From JAATFS01 sp037145635 (GTDB lineage: Bacteria > Pseudomonadota > Gammaproteobacteria > Xanthomonadales > Xanthomonadaceae), in assembly GCA_037145635.1 (NCBI GenBank), contig JBBCXB010000005.1:248001-312000 (forward strand): a DNA stretch of 64,000 nt, read 5' to 3'. Both the position numbers and the translations under genes were made by a program. Shown one piece after another: positions 43,011-51,741 of this stretch. The notes under the pieces were generated by a model, which worked only from the letters and a program-made list of their open reading frames with translations, was not told where the DNA came from and did no database searches. Every line of letters begins with the position of its first letter. Within the stretch, counting starts at the first letter, position 1.

Positions 43011-44741
43011 TCAGCGGTTGTCGGCGATCGGCATCGACCGGCCGCCGCTGAACGTGGACCAGGCCGGCGTGCGCAGCACGTTGCCGAAACCATCCAGGTG
43101 CAGGGTGCCGGTGGCGCCGCGCAGGCCGCCGTCGTCGCCGGTGGCGAGCTTTTCCAGGTAGGCGGTGATCTTCCAGGCGTCGAAGCCGAACGCGAACAGG
43201 CGCGAGGCCGCGCCGCGCGCGCTCGGCAGCATCCCGGCGACCTGGGCCGAGGAGGGCAGACCGGCCACGCCGGTGGCGCTCCAGGCCTCGGTCGGGTAGA
43301 CGATGCCGTCCAGCGCCAGGTCCTCCTCCGGCTTGCCGGTACCCATCACCAGCTGCGAGGTGCCGACGCGGCTCTTGCCCGCGAACCCGGCCAGCGCCAG
43401 CTGCGGCGCCAGCGCGCGCGCGGTACCGCCGCGCACGGCCAGGAACACCGCATCGGCGGTGCCATAGTTGCGCAGCTGCGCGCCGATGTCGCCCGGCGCC
43501 TCGGCCACGCTGATGCTGCCGGCGACCTGGCCGCCGCGCTGGGCGAAGCGCTCGCGGAACGCGGTCACCGCGCGCTTCCCGCTGTCGTCGCCGGTGCCGA
43601 TCACCAGCACGTTGCGACGCTCGCGCGCCAGCAGGTACTCGGCGGCGATGATGCCGTCGTCCTCCGGCGCCAGCGAGAAGCCGGCGCTGCCGGACGGCGG
43701 AGCCTTGGCGTCGATCGGCCGGTTCAGCGCCAGCACCGGCACGCGCAGCTCCGGCCGGGCGAACACGGCGCTGACCTCGTCGCGGCCCAGCGGCCCGACC
43801 ACGAAGTCGGCGCCGGCGGCCACCGCCTTGTCGTAGGCGGCGTTGGCGCCGGCCGGGGTGCCGGCGGTGTCAATGAACTGCACGTCGGGCCGGCGCCGGG
43901 TCTCGGCGTAGTAGCCGGCCAGCAGGCCGTCGCGCACCGGGGCGGCGGCGGTGGCCAGGCTGCCGGTCAGCGGCAGCAGCACCGCCAACTTCACCGGCGG
44001 GCGGTAGCCGTCGCGCTCGGCGGGCGGGCGCTTGCTGGTGTCGAAGCCCCACTGCTCGCCGCGGTCGAACGCGCGCGGCAGCGGCAGGCCGCGGCTGATC
44101 AACGCGCGCCCGGCGAAGTTGTACAGTGGGTCGCCGGCCGGCAATGCCGCGGTGCGGCCCTTCAGGGTCGCGTCGTCGAGCGAGGCCAGCAGGCGCACGA
44201 TCGCGCGCTGGTTGGCGGTGCGCGGCTCGCCGGTCAGGCCGAGGTCGGCGCGGGCGCGCTCGACCGCCGCGCCGAACGCGTCGCCATTGGCTTCCAGCGC
44301 CGCGGCGCGGGCCAGGTGCCAGCGCGGCTGCAGCGTCTGCGGCAGTCCCTGCGGCGAATCGCCCAGCGCCTGCAGCGCCTGCGCCGGCTGCCGGTCGGCC
44401 ACGGCGAACTCGGCGCCGAGCAGGTTGAAGCGCTCGCGGTCCTCGCCGCCCAGCTGGCGGGCGTTGACCTGGGCAGCCAGCGTGCGCGCGCGCGCGCCGT
44501 CGCCGGCCTCGTTCCAGGCGAACGCGGCCGCGGCCAGCAGGCGGCTGCGCTGGGCGCCGCTGGCCGTGGCCGCCTCGTTCTCCAGCTGCTGCGCGGCCTC
44601 GCGCGGCTTGCCCTGTTCCAGCAGGGCCAGGGCGGCAGCCTGGGTGGGCGAGGCGATCGGCGTGACACTGCTGGTGGCGCACCCGGCGGCGAGCATCGCC
44701 ACCAGCGACAGTGCGGAAATCCTTGCGAGGCGCTTGTTCAT
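43011..44741 (-). CDS. lpoA: Penicillin-binding protein activator LpoA-like lipoprotein
   Basis: A 576-aa outer-membrane lipoprotein. The lipobox is LAAGC (Cys21); residues 30-220 or so are TPR-like helices, and residues 240-570 form a periplasmic-binding-protein-like LppC domain (VKLAVLLPLTGSLATAAAPVRDG, GPLGRDEVSAV). LpoA activates PBP1A from the outer membrane in Enterobacteria. The gene diverges from rsmI, the standard arrangement. Confidence 0.9.
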   Translation of the reverse strand: MNKRLARISALSLVAMLAAGCATSSVTPIASPTQAAALALLEQGKPREAAQQLENEAATASGAQRSRLLAAAAFAWNEAGDGARARTLAAQVNARQLGGEDRERFNLLGAEFAVADRQPAQALQALGDSPQGLPQTLQPRWHLARAAALEANGDAFGAAVERARADLGLTGEPRTANQRAIVRLLASLDDATLKGRTAALPAGDPLYNFAGRALISRGLPLPRAFDRGEQWGFDTSKRPPAERDGYRPPVKLAVLLPLTGSLATAAAPVRDGLLAGYYAETRRRPDVQFIDTAGTPAGANAAYDKAVAAGADFVVGPLGRDEVSAVFARPELRVPVLALNRPIDAKAPPSGSAGFSLAPEDDGIIAAEYLLARERRNVLVIGTGDDSGKRAVTAFRERFAQRGGQVAGSISVAEAPGDIGAQLRNYGTADAVFLAVRGGTARALAPQLALAGFAGKSRVGTSQLVMGTGKPEEDLALDGIVYPTEAWSATGVAGLPSSAQVAGMLPSARGAASRLFAFGFDAWKITAYLEKLATGDDGGLRGATGTLHLDGFGNVLRTPAWSTFSGGRSMPIADNR

Positions 44742-44821
44742 TTCAGGTCCATTCGGCGGGACTCGCCCGGGCGAGTCGGTGAAGACGCTACGATTCTACC
44801 CTTGCCCCTGGAATACCGCTG

Positions 44822-45652
44822 ATGACGTCCCCCGGAACCCTGCATGTCGTGGCCACGCCGATCGGCAACCTCGGCGATCTGTCGCCCCGCGCCCAGGACG
44901 TGCTGCGCGGGGTCGACGCGATCTGTGCCGAGGACACCCGCCACAGCCGCCAGCTGCTGTCGCACTTCGGCATCGAGCGGCCGCTGGTGGCGTTGCACGA
45001 CCACAACGAGGACGCGCTGGCGCAGCGGATCGTGGCGCGGCTGCTGGGCGGCGAGTCGCTGGCGCTGGTCAGCGACGCCGGCACCCCGCTGGTCAGCGAC
45101 CCCGGGTTCCGGCTGGTGCGCGCCGCGCGCGAGGCCGGCGTGCGGGTCAGCCCGGTGCCCGGGGCCTGCGCGGTGATCGCCGCGCTCAGCGTGGCAGGCC
45201 TGCCCAGCGACCGCTTCAGCTTCGAGGGCTTCCTGCCGGCCAAGGCCGCGGCGCGGCGCGAGCGCCTGGCGCGCCTGGTTGCCGAGACCCGCACCCTGGT
45301 GTTCTACGAGTCCTCGCACCGCATCCTGGAATCGCTGGCCGACCTGCGCACGGCCTTCGGCGACACCCGCCGCGCGGTGCTGGCGCGCGAGCTGACCAAG
45401 CTGTTCGAGACGGTGCTCGACGGCACCCTGGCCGACCTGCAGGCACGGGTCGAGGCCGACGACAACCAGCGCAAGGGCGAGTTCGTGGTGATGGTGCAGG
45501 GCGCCGCCGACGACGCCGACGCCCAGCTGGCCGAGGGCCGCCGCGTCTACGCCACGCTGAGCGCGCACCTGCCGCCGTCGACCGCCGCCAAGCTGGCCGC
45601 CGAGCTGACCGGCGCCTCGCGCAAGGCGCTCTACGGCAACCGCTCCGACTAG
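44822..45652 (+). CDS. rsmI: 16S rRNA 2'-O-methyltransferase RsmI
   Basis: A 276-aa SAM-dependent enzyme methylating C1402 of 16S rRNA. The TP-methylase signatures HVVATPIGNLGDLSPRA, CAEDTRHSRQLLSHF, LVSDAGTPLVSDPG and ELTKLFETVLDG are intact. It is divergent from lpoA with 80 bases between. Confidence 0.97.
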   Translation: MTSPGTLHVVATPIGNLGDLSPRAQDVLRGVDAICAEDTRHSRQLLSHFGIERPLVALHDHNEDALAQRIVARLLGGESLALVSDAGTPLVSDPGFRLVRAAREAGVRVSPVPGACAVIAALSVAGLPSDRFSFEGFLPAKAAARRERLARLVAETRTLVFYESSHRILESLADLRTAFGDTRRAVLARELTKLFETVLDGTLADLQARVEADDNQRKGEFVVMVQGAADDADAQLAEGRRVYATLSAHLPPSTAAKLAAELTGASRKALYGNRSD

Positions 45653-45660
45653 GCTCGTCC

Positions 45661-45735
45661 GATCTGATCCGATCCGATCCGATCCGATCCGACCGAATCC
45701 CGAATCCCGAATCCCGAATCCCGAATCCCGAATCC
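45661..45735. repeat. Two short tandem repeats upstream of rnpB
   Basis: Six pentamers (GATCT, then GATCC five times, 45661-45690) are followed by six perfect copies of the 7-mer CGAATCC (45694-45735). The second array ends 26 bases before the RNase P RNA. The same 7-mer array recurs at 46899. Confidence 0.9.
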
Positions 45736-45761
45736 GGACCGCGACATGCGACAATGCGCGC

Positions 45762-46191
45762 GGCGGAGTCGGCCAGACAGTCGCGTCACCCGCAAGGGTG
45801 CCGAGGAAAGTCCGGGCTCCACAGGGCAAGGTGCCAGGTAACGCCTGGGCGGCGCGAGCCGACGGAAAGTGCAACAGAAAGATACCGCCTAAGTCCCTCG
45901 TCACCCCGCTGTCCCCATGGATCCGCCCCGGCGATGCGACGCATCGGCCCAGGGCCGTCCGAGGCGGCAGCGGGGTGGCGAGGGAACGGTAAGGGTGAAA
46001 TGGTGCGGTAAGAGCGCACCGCGAGTCCGGTAACGGACCGGCACGGCAAACCCCACCTGGAGCAAGACCAAATAGGGATCCTTTGGCGTGGCCCGCGCTG
46101 GATCCGGGTAGGTTGCTCGAGCGCCGCGGTGACGCGGCGCCTAGACGAATGACTGTCCACGACAGAACCCGGCTTACCGGCCGGCTCCGCC
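45762..46191 (+). ncRNA. rnpB: RNase P RNA, class A
   Basis: The catalytic RNA of RNase P, which trims tRNA 5' ends. GGCGGAGTCGGCCAGACAG at the 5' end pairs with GGCCGGCTCCGCC at the 3' end to close helix P1. Conserved cores GAGGAAAGTCCGGGCTC (CR I), ACAGAAA, GGTAAGGGTGAAATGGTGCGGTAAGAG and CACGACAGAACCCGGCTTA are present in order. The P12 region (about 45890-45985) is unremarkable. A -10-like ACAAT at 45751 lies just upstream, but the expected -35 position falls at the edge of the tandem repeats. Confidence 0.97.
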
Positions 46192-46974
46192 GCTCCTTCC
46201 GCTTCGCGCAAGGAGCCCCAAACTTTGCTGCGCAAAGTTCGGGCCCCGGCTCACCTACCTCCAATTCCCCGCGGCTGTCGCCGCGCCCCCTTTACTAAAG
46301 GGGGCTTGCAGGGTGCAGGCAGTGTGGCGACCCGATGCAGGCCCACCAGGCCAGCAGAAGCAGGCCAGCAGAAGCAGCAGGAGCAGGAGCAGCAGTTAGG
46401 GGAACAGGAGACAGGGGAACAGGGGGAGCGGAGTAAGCAGGGGAGTAGCGAGGTCGGCAAGGCCGCAAGTCCGGCCGCGCGAGGATAGCCATGCCATTGC
46501 CCTTGCCATCCTGGATCCCCGTGGAAGGCACAGGCGTGAGGGCCGGGTGGAGCGGCTGCGGGGGAGGGAAGGGCCGCTCATGTATTCGCAGCGTGTGCGT
46601 GTCCAGTAAAGCGCATTCCCCCGATGGATCAGTTATCCCTGCGGACTGCGTCGAAACTCGAGGCCTGGTGCTGAAGCCCACGAGTGTTGGCTCGGTGGCC
46701 CCGAAGACATGGGCCATCGAAGGTCCCGTCGCTGCCGGCGCCCCACGGGCCGCATGGCAACTCGCTGGCGTCATTCCGGAGGAGGCCACGCGGCGTAAGA
46801 CCGGCGGGCTTGCAGCCAGGCAAGTGCTCCTGTTCTGACCTTCATCGCCTCGCCCTCGCCCTTACTCCTTGTTCTTAGTCCTTGCACTTAGCCTTTGCCG
46901 AATCCCGAATCCCGAATCCCGAATCCCGAATCCCGAATCCCCATTCCCCATTCCCCATTCCCCATTCCCCATTC
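46192..46974. other. Repeat-rich non-coding stretch between rnpB and the NRDE gene
   Basis: About 780 bases without a convincing gene. It contains AACTTTG-CTGCG-CAAAGTT (46221-46239), possibly the rnpB terminator, and CCCCCTTTA/TAAAGGGGG (46286-46304). A purine-rich AGCAG/GGAACAGG stretch (46357-46450) and a 7-mer minisatellite at the end follow. Frames on both strands here are rich in Pro and Arg with no domain. Confidence 0.6.
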
Positions 46975-46975
46975 T
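46899..46975. repeat. 7-base minisatellite ending at the NRDE stop codon
   Basis: Six copies of CGAATCC (46899-46940) are followed by four copies of CCATTCC and a final CCATTCT. The last unit shares its terminal T with the reverse-strand stop (TCA, 46975-46977) of the NRDE gene. Confidence 0.9.
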
Positions 46976-47730
46976 CAGCTCTCCAGCCCCGTCTCCCCCA
47001 GCGCCCGCCCGTCGGGACCGAAGCGACGCTCGCGGATCCAGCCGTGGCCGGCGTGGTCGATCGCCAGCAGGGTGCTGGCGCGGGTGCCGTAGTGGGCGCC
47101 GCGGATGAAGGCCGGCGACAGCCGGCGCTCCAGGGCCAGGCCGACCCCGGTGTCGGGCAGGTCGGCGTCGGTGGCGGGATGCTCGTCGGCCAGGGCGGCC
47201 CAGAGCGGGTCCGGCGACGGGTCGCCGCCGGCCACCCAGGCCTCCAGTGCGGCGGTCAGTCGCCGGGTCTTGGGCCACGGCGCGTCCAGCGCGCCGTTGG
47301 ACATGCCGTGCACGCCGGGCGCCAGCTCGGCCGCGGCGGCGGGGTGGTTGCCGAGGTAGCGGCAACGGTCGGCATCGGCCAGCAGCAGGTTGAATGGCGG
47401 ATAGGCCGCCGCGCGGGCCGCCAGCGCCTCGGCGAACGCCGCGGCATCGGCGTCGGCGGCCAGGTAGTCGGCGATCAGGTGGCCGCGCGAGGGCCCGGAC
47501 GCGGTGGCCAGCGGGTCGCGCACGTTGGTCACCACCGCGGCCCGGCCGCCCGGGCCGATCCCCATCCAGCTGCCGCCGGAACGCAGGTCGCGCCCGGCGA
47601 GCACGCCCTGGCGGGGCGCGGCCCAGGGCGCCAGCGGCGCGGTCGGGCGCTCGTGGAACTCGTCGCGGTTGCCCGCCATCAGCAGCCGCCAGCGGGGGTG
47701 GGATTTCCAGGCGATCGCGACCAGGCACAT
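46975..47730 (-). CDS. NRDE-family (TANGO2-like) protein
   Basis: A 251-aa protein with the family hallmarks MCLVAIAW at the N-terminus, AGNRDEFHERP (19-29) and SWMGIGPGGRAAVVTN (54-69). The N-terminal Cys2 suggests an Ntn-hydrolase-like fold. The human relative TANGO2 is linked to lipid/heme metabolism, but the bacterial function is unknown. The C-terminus stops at the edge of a minisatellite. Confidence 0.9.
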   Translation of the reverse strand: MCLVAIAWKSHPRWRLLMAGNRDEFHERPTAPLAPWAAPRQGVLAGRDLRSGGSWMGIGPGGRAAVVTNVRDPLATASGPSRGHLIADYLAADADAAAFAEALAARAAAYPPFNLLLADADRCRYLGNHPAAAAELAPGVHGMSNGALDAPWPKTRRLTAALEAWVAGGDPSPDPLWAALADEHPATDADLPDTGVGLALERRLSPAFIRGAHYGTRASTLLAIDHAGHGWIRERRFGPDGRALGETGLES

Positions 47731-47866
47731 GCGCCGATTGTGACGGTTTTGCGCAGTAGCCGGAGGGCGCCCTGCGCCGGCGTGAAGAACGGGACGCTCG
47801 TCTTTACGACCCCTTCACTGTCCTGAATTTCGGTTCAATCTCAAAATCTGAGACGAAACAGCAACT

Positions 47867-47875
47867 TGTGGATAA
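47867..47875 (-). promoter_or_regulatory. Perfect DnaA-box sequence
   Basis: The top strand reads TGTGGATAA, the exact complement of TTATCCACA. It lies in an A/T-rich pocket upstream of mraZ. No second perfect box was seen nearby, so an origin is not proposed. Confidence 0.5.
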
Positions 47876-47945
47876 GCCTTGAACAAGTCTCTAAAGAGTG
47901 CCGCAACTCATTGATGCGACTGGCGATTTGTCCCTCCAAAAGTTG

Positions 47946-47973
47946 TTGACAACCCATCGGCCGCTGCTAAGGT
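47946..47973 (+). promoter_or_regulatory. Candidate promoter of the dcw cluster
   Basis: TTGACA (47946-47951) and TAAGGT (47968-47973) are spaced by 16 bases, and the region is A/T-richer than its surroundings. The expected start site lies near 47980, inside the MraZ-like box array. Confidence 0.75.
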
Positions 47974-48017
47974 GGGCGCCAGAGGGAAAACCGGGTTTTT
48001 TGTGGTTTTTCGTGGTT
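47973..48017 (+). promoter_or_regulatory. MraZ operator: five boxes at 10-base spacing
   Basis: TGGGC (47973), AGGGA (47983), GGGTT (47993), TGGTT (48003) and TGGTT (48013) recur exactly every ten bases. MraZ is known to bind TGGGN boxes separated by five bases upstream of its own gene. The array directly follows the -10 box, as expected for autorepression. Confidence 0.75.
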
Positions 48018-48055
48018 CAATGACCGCCCAGGCGGATTTTCGAGGTGTTTGCAGC

Positions 48056-48502
48056 GTGTTCCAGGGCGAGACGGCCATCACGGTGGACGACAAGGGGCGT
48101 ATGGCGGTTCCGACCGCGTACCGCGACCTCGTCGCGCGCGTGAGCGGCAACCGCCTGGTGCTCACCTACAACCCGTTCGAGGCCGGCTGCCTGTGGCTCT
48201 ACGCCGAGCAGGAATGGGAGCGCGTCCGCGAGGACGTGATGTCCAAGCCCAACACCCAGCGCGTGGTGCGGGTACTGCAGCAGAAGCTGGTGGGTTCCTC
48301 CGCGGTGCTGGAGCTGGACGGCAATGGCCGCGTCAGCATTCCGCCCAGCCACCGCAATGCGGTCGGCATCGAGAAGAAGGCGGTCTTGCTGGGCATGGGC
48401 GACAAGTTCGAATTATGGAGCGAGCAGGCACATCGCGCGCTGATCCAGCAGACATTGTCTGACGGGGATCTGGGTGATGGATTGCTCGACCTCAGGTTGT
48501 GA
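48056..48502 (+). CDS. mraZ: Transcriptional regulator MraZ
   Basis: A 148-aa DNA-binding regulator of the division/cell-wall cluster. It has two SpoVT-AbrB-like halves: FQGETAITVDDKGRMAVPTAYRD and SSAVLELDGNGRVSIPPSHR. GTG at 48056 is chosen because family members begin MFRG/MFQG; an in-frame ATG at 48020 would add 12 residues and lie within reach of the last operator box. GAGG (48042-48045) precedes the GTG. Confidence 0.95.
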   Translation: MFQGETAITVDDKGRMAVPTAYRDLVARVSGNRLVLTYNPFEAGCLWLYAEQEWERVREDVMSKPNTQRVVRVLQQKLVGSSAVLELDGNGRVSIPPSHRNAVGIEKKAVLLGMGDKFELWSEQAHRALIQQTLSDGDLGDGLLDLRL

Positions 48503-49566
48503 GCCGGGGTGCCCGGATGCGCGGTGAAGCGCAGCCCGGTCACCTTCCGGTGTCGCAGCCGCCGGCGGCGCATCTGCCGGTGCTGTACACGCAGGTCCTG
48601 GAAGGGCTGCAGGTGACCGAAAACGGAATCTATCTCGACGGCACGTTCGGGCGTGGAGGGCACGCGCGCGGCGTGCTGGACCAACTCGGCCCAGGAGGCC
48701 GGCTGCTGTTGATGGACAAGGATCCCGAAGCGATCGCGGTGGCCGAACAGGGGTTCGGCGGCGATGCGCGCGTGTCGATCCGCCGCGGCAGCTTCGCCGC
48801 GCTGGCGGGCTGGGACGCGGCCGCCGCGCTGGACGGCATCCTGTTCGACCTGGGCGTCTCGTCGCCCCAGCTGGACGTGGCCGAACGCGGCTTCAGCTTC
48901 GGCAAGGACGGCCCGCTGGACATGCGCATGGATCCCGACGCCGGGCAGAGCGCGGCCGAGTGGCTGGCGCAGGCGCCCGAGCGCGAGATCGCCGACGTGC
49001 TGTGGACCTATGGCGAGGAGCGCCAGAGTCGCCGCATCGCGCGCGCCATCGTCGCCCGCCGCGCCGGGCAGCCGCTGCTGCGCACCGCGCAGCTGGCCGA
49101 GCTCATCGCGTCGGTGATGCCGCGCGGAGGCGACAAGATCCATCCCGCCACGCGCAGCTTCCAGGCCATCCGCATCCACATCAACCGCGAGCTGGCCGAT
49201 CTGGAGGCCGGGCTCGATGCCGCGCTGGCCGCGCTGCGGCCGGGCGGGCGCCTGGCGGTGATCAGTTTCCATTCGCTGGAAGACCGCATCGTCAAGCAGT
49301 TCATGAACCGTCACGCCAAGGCCCCGCCGAGCAACCGCCGCCTGCCCGAGGCCACCGCCTTCGTGCCGGCGCTGCAACTGGTCGGCGGCGCCACCAAGGC
49401 CGAGCCGGAAGAGCTCGCCGGCAACCCGCGCGCCCGCAGCGCCGTGCTGCGCGTGGCCCAGAAACTTGGAATGGATAACCGGGAATCGGGAATCGCAGGG
49501 CACTCTTCCGCATTCCCCGCTCCCGATTCCCCATTCCCGGCACCCTCGCAAGAAGGTGCCCGATGA
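48499..49566 (+). CDS. rsmH: 16S rRNA m4C1402 methyltransferase RsmH
   Basis: A 355-aa SAM-dependent enzyme. HLPVLYTQVLEGL, YLDGTFGRGGHARGVL, FDLGVSSPQLD and VISFHSLEDRIVKQFM are the family signatures. The GTG start overlaps the mraZ stop (TTGTGA); an ATG at 48517 is the alternative. The last 31 or so residues (from MDNRESGIAG) are encoded by a dispersed GGGAATC repeat and are not part of the usual protein. It overlaps ftsL by four bases. Confidence 0.96.
   Translation: MSRGARMRGEAQPGHLPVSQPPAAHLPVLYTQVLEGLQVTENGIYLDGTFGRGGHARGVLDQLGPGGRLLLMDKDPEAIAVAEQGFGGDARVSIRRGSFAALAGWDAAAALDGILFDLGVSSPQLDVAERGFSFGKDGPLDMRMDPDAGQSAAEWLAQAPEREIADVLWTYGEERQSRRIARAIVARRAGQPLLRTAQLAELIASVMPRGGDKIHPATRSFQAIRIHINRELADLEAGLDAALAALRPGGRLAVISFHSLEDRIVKQFMNRHAKAPPSNRRLPEATAFVPALQLVGGATKAEPEELAGNPRARSAVLRVAQKLGMDNRESGIAGHSSAFPAPDSPFPAPSQEGAR
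49481..49538. repeat. Dispersed inverted repeat inside the rsmH 3' end
   Basis: GGGAATCGGGAATCG (49481-49495) faces CATTCCCCGCTCCCGATTCCCCATTCCC (49511-49538). It is read in frame as the C-terminal tail of RsmH, giving the Pro/Ser-rich end SAFPAPDSPFPAPS. Confidence 0.85.
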
Positions 49567-49826
49567 GCCGCCTGCTGCTGATCGTGCTGCTGGCCTGCAC
49601 CGTCGCCTCGGCGATCGGCGTGGTCTACATGCGCCACATGCACCGCAAGCTGTTCGTGGAGCTGTCGCGGCTGGAGCACGGCCGCGACGAACTGAACATC
49701 GAGTTCGGCCGGCTGCAGCTGGAGCAGGCGACCTGGGCCGAGAGCAACCGCGTCGACCAGGTCGCGCGCGAGCGCCTGGGCATGAAGTTCCCGGAGACCG
49801 GCGACATCGTGGTGGTGCGCCCATGA
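49563..49826 (+). CDS. ftsL: Cell division protein FtsL
   Basis: An 87-aa bitopic division protein. One N-terminal transmembrane helix (about 4-22) is followed by a periplasmic leucine-zipper-like coiled coil (HRKLFVELSRLEHGRDELNIEFGRLQLEQATW) and the C-terminal VDQVARERLGMKFPETGDIVVVRP. It forms the FtsQBL complex at the septum. Its place between rsmH and ftsI settles the call. Confidence 0.95.
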   Translation: MSRLLLIVLLACTVASAIGVVYMRHMHRKLFVELSRLEHGRDELNIEFGRLQLEQATWAESNRVDQVARERLGMKFPETGDIVVVRP

Positions 49827-49893
49827 CCGGACGGCAGGACAGCGGTTTTGCACGGCGAAGCCGCCCGCAGGGCGGCGCACCGGGAAGCGCGCC

Positions 49894-51741
49894 ATGAAGG
49901 CCGGACGCAACCGCAGCCGCAGCCACTTCAACCTGCGCGGCCGGCTGGTGATGGTCGGCGCCGCGCTGGGCCTGTGCTCGGTCACGCTGATCGGCCGCGC
50001 CGCCTACGTGCAGCTGATCAACCGCGACTTCTACCAGCGCCAGGGCGAGGCGCGCTACCTGCGCGAGCTGCCGATCGCGACCTCGCGCGGCATGATCACC
50101 GACCGCAACGGCGAGCCGCTGGCGGTGTCCACCCCGGTGGAGTCGATCTGGGTCAACCCGCAGGAGCTGCTGCGCAGCCCCGACCGCATCCCCGAGCTGG
50201 CCACCGCGCTGGAGCTGCCGGCCGACGAGCTGACCGCCAAGCTGTCGCAGAAGGCCGGCAAGGAGTTCATGTACCTCAAGCGCCGGATCAACCCGGACAA
50301 GGCGCACGCCATCGTCGCGCTGAAGATCCCCGGGGTGTTCTCGCAGCGCGAGTTCCGCCGCTTCTACCCGCAGGGCGAGGCGATGGCGCACGTGCTGGGC
50401 TTCACCAACATCGACGACCGCGGCCAGGAAGGGCTGGAGCTGGCGTTCGACGAATGGCTGCGCGGCAAGGCCGGCTCCAAGAAGGTGGTGCGCGACGCGC
50501 GCGGCGCCATCGTCGAGAGCGTGGACCTGGTGCGCCCGGCCGAGCCGGGCAAGGACCTCACCCTGAGCATCGACCGCCGCATCCAGTTCCTGGCGTACAA
50601 GGAGCTGCGCAACGCGCTGGTCGAGAACAAGGCCGCCGGCGGCTCGATGGTGGTGATGGACGTGGCCACCGGCGAGATCCTGGCCATGGTCAACCTGCCC
50701 ACCTACAACCCCAACGCGGTGACCGGGATCAACCCGTCGGCACGCCGCAACCGCGCGGTGACCGACCTGGTCGAGCCGGGCTCCACGATGAAGCCGCTGA
50801 CCGTGGCCACCGCGCTCAGTGCCGGCGTGGTGACCAAGGACACCATCATCGACACCAACCCCGGCTACCTGTCGCTGGGCCGCTTCACCATCCGCGACGT
50901 GCCGCGCAACAACGGCGTGCTCACGGTCTCGGGCGTGATCACCCGCAGCTCGAACGTCGGCGCGGCCAAGATCGTGGCCAAGCTGCCGGACCAGACCTTC
51001 TACCAGTCGGTGCACAACTTCGGCTACGGCGCCTCGCCGCACAGCGGCTTCCCGGGCGAGTCGTCCGGCGTGCTGCCGTCGCCGGGCCGCTGGAGCGGCA
51101 CCTCCAAGACCACCATGTCCTATGGCTACGGCCTGTCGGTGACGCCGCTGCAGATCGCGCAGGCGTACTCGGCGCTGGGCAACGGCGGCAAGCTGATCCA
51201 GCCGACCTTCGTCAAGGGCCAGCACAACGACTCGCGCCAGGTGGTCACCCCGGACGTGGCGCGCCAGGTCATCGACATGATGGAGACCGTGGTCACCCAG
51301 GGCGGCGCCAAGGGCGCGGCGATCCTGGGCTACCACGTCGCCGGCAAGACCGGCACCGCCCGCAAGGCCGGCCCCGGCGGCTACGAGCGCGGGCACTACA
51401 ACTCGCTGTTCGCCGGCCTGGTGCCGGCGACGCGGCCGCGCTTCGCCACGGTGATCGTCATCAACGATCCGCAGGGCAAGGTCTACTACGGCGGCCTGGT
51501 CTCGGCGCCGGTGTTCCACCGGGTGATGGAGGGCGCACTGCGGCTGATGGACGTGCCGCCGGACGACATCCAGTCCTGGCTGGCGGCGCAGGCCGCCGGC
51601 AAGACCGGCCAGCCGGTCGCCAAGCCGGCGCCCGAGCCGGACCCGGCGCTGATGCCCGACCCGATCGACGAGGTCTCGGCCGGCATCCCCACCGCCACCG
51701 CCGCGCCGGCCCCGGCGCCGCTGTCGGAGACGCACCTGTGA
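49894..51741 (+). CDS. ftsI: Septal peptidoglycan transpeptidase FtsI (PBP3)
   Basis: A 615-aa class B penicillin-binding protein. It has a short cytoplasmic start, one transmembrane helix (about 18-38) and a pedestal domain. The transpeptidase carries S297 in STMK (297-300), SSN (352-354) and KTGT (485-488). The C-terminal 40 or so residues are Pro/Ala-rich. The 67 bases before it are spacer DNA. The stop overlaps the murE GTG. Confidence 0.98.
   Translation: MKAGRNRSRSHFNLRGRLVMVGAALGLCSVTLIGRAAYVQLINRDFYQRQGEARYLRELPIATSRGMITDRNGEPLAVSTPVESIWVNPQELLRSPDRIPELATALELPADELTAKLSQKAGKEFMYLKRRINPDKAHAIVALKIPGVFSQREFRRFYPQGEAMAHVLGFTNIDDRGQEGLELAFDEWLRGKAGSKKVVRDARGAIVESVDLVRPAEPGKDLTLSIDRRIQFLAYKELRNALVENKAAGGSMVVMDVATGEILAMVNLPTYNPNAVTGINPSARRNRAVTDLVEPGSTMKPLTVATALSAGVVTKDTIIDTNPGYLSLGRFTIRDVPRNNGVLTVSGVITRSSNVGAAKIVAKLPDQTFYQSVHNFGYGASPHSGFPGESSGVLPSPGRWSGTSKTTMSYGYGLSVTPLQIAQAYSALGNGGKLIQPTFVKGQHNDSRQVVTPDVARQVIDMMETVVTQGGAKGAAILGYHVAGKTGTARKAGPGGYERGHYNSLFAGLVPATRPRFATVIVINDPQGKVYYGGLVSAPVFHRVMEGALRLMDVPPDDIQSWLAAQAAGKTGQPVAKPAPEPDPALMPDPIDEVSAGIPTATAAPAPAPLSETHL

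Noticed and set aside
46295..46838. Overlapping frames of about 115 and 164 codons on opposite strands after rnpB
   Set aside because: Both are low-complexity (Pro, Arg, Ser), cross palindromes and have no family match I recognise.
45661..46975. Possible CRISPR array, suggested by regularly spaced short repeats
   Set aside because: The units are contiguous 5- and 7-mers without spacers, and no cas gene is present.
47731..48055. Replication origin, suggested by an A/T-rich pocket and a DnaA box
   Set aside because: Only one perfect box was found and no dnaA, dnaN or gidA gene is near.
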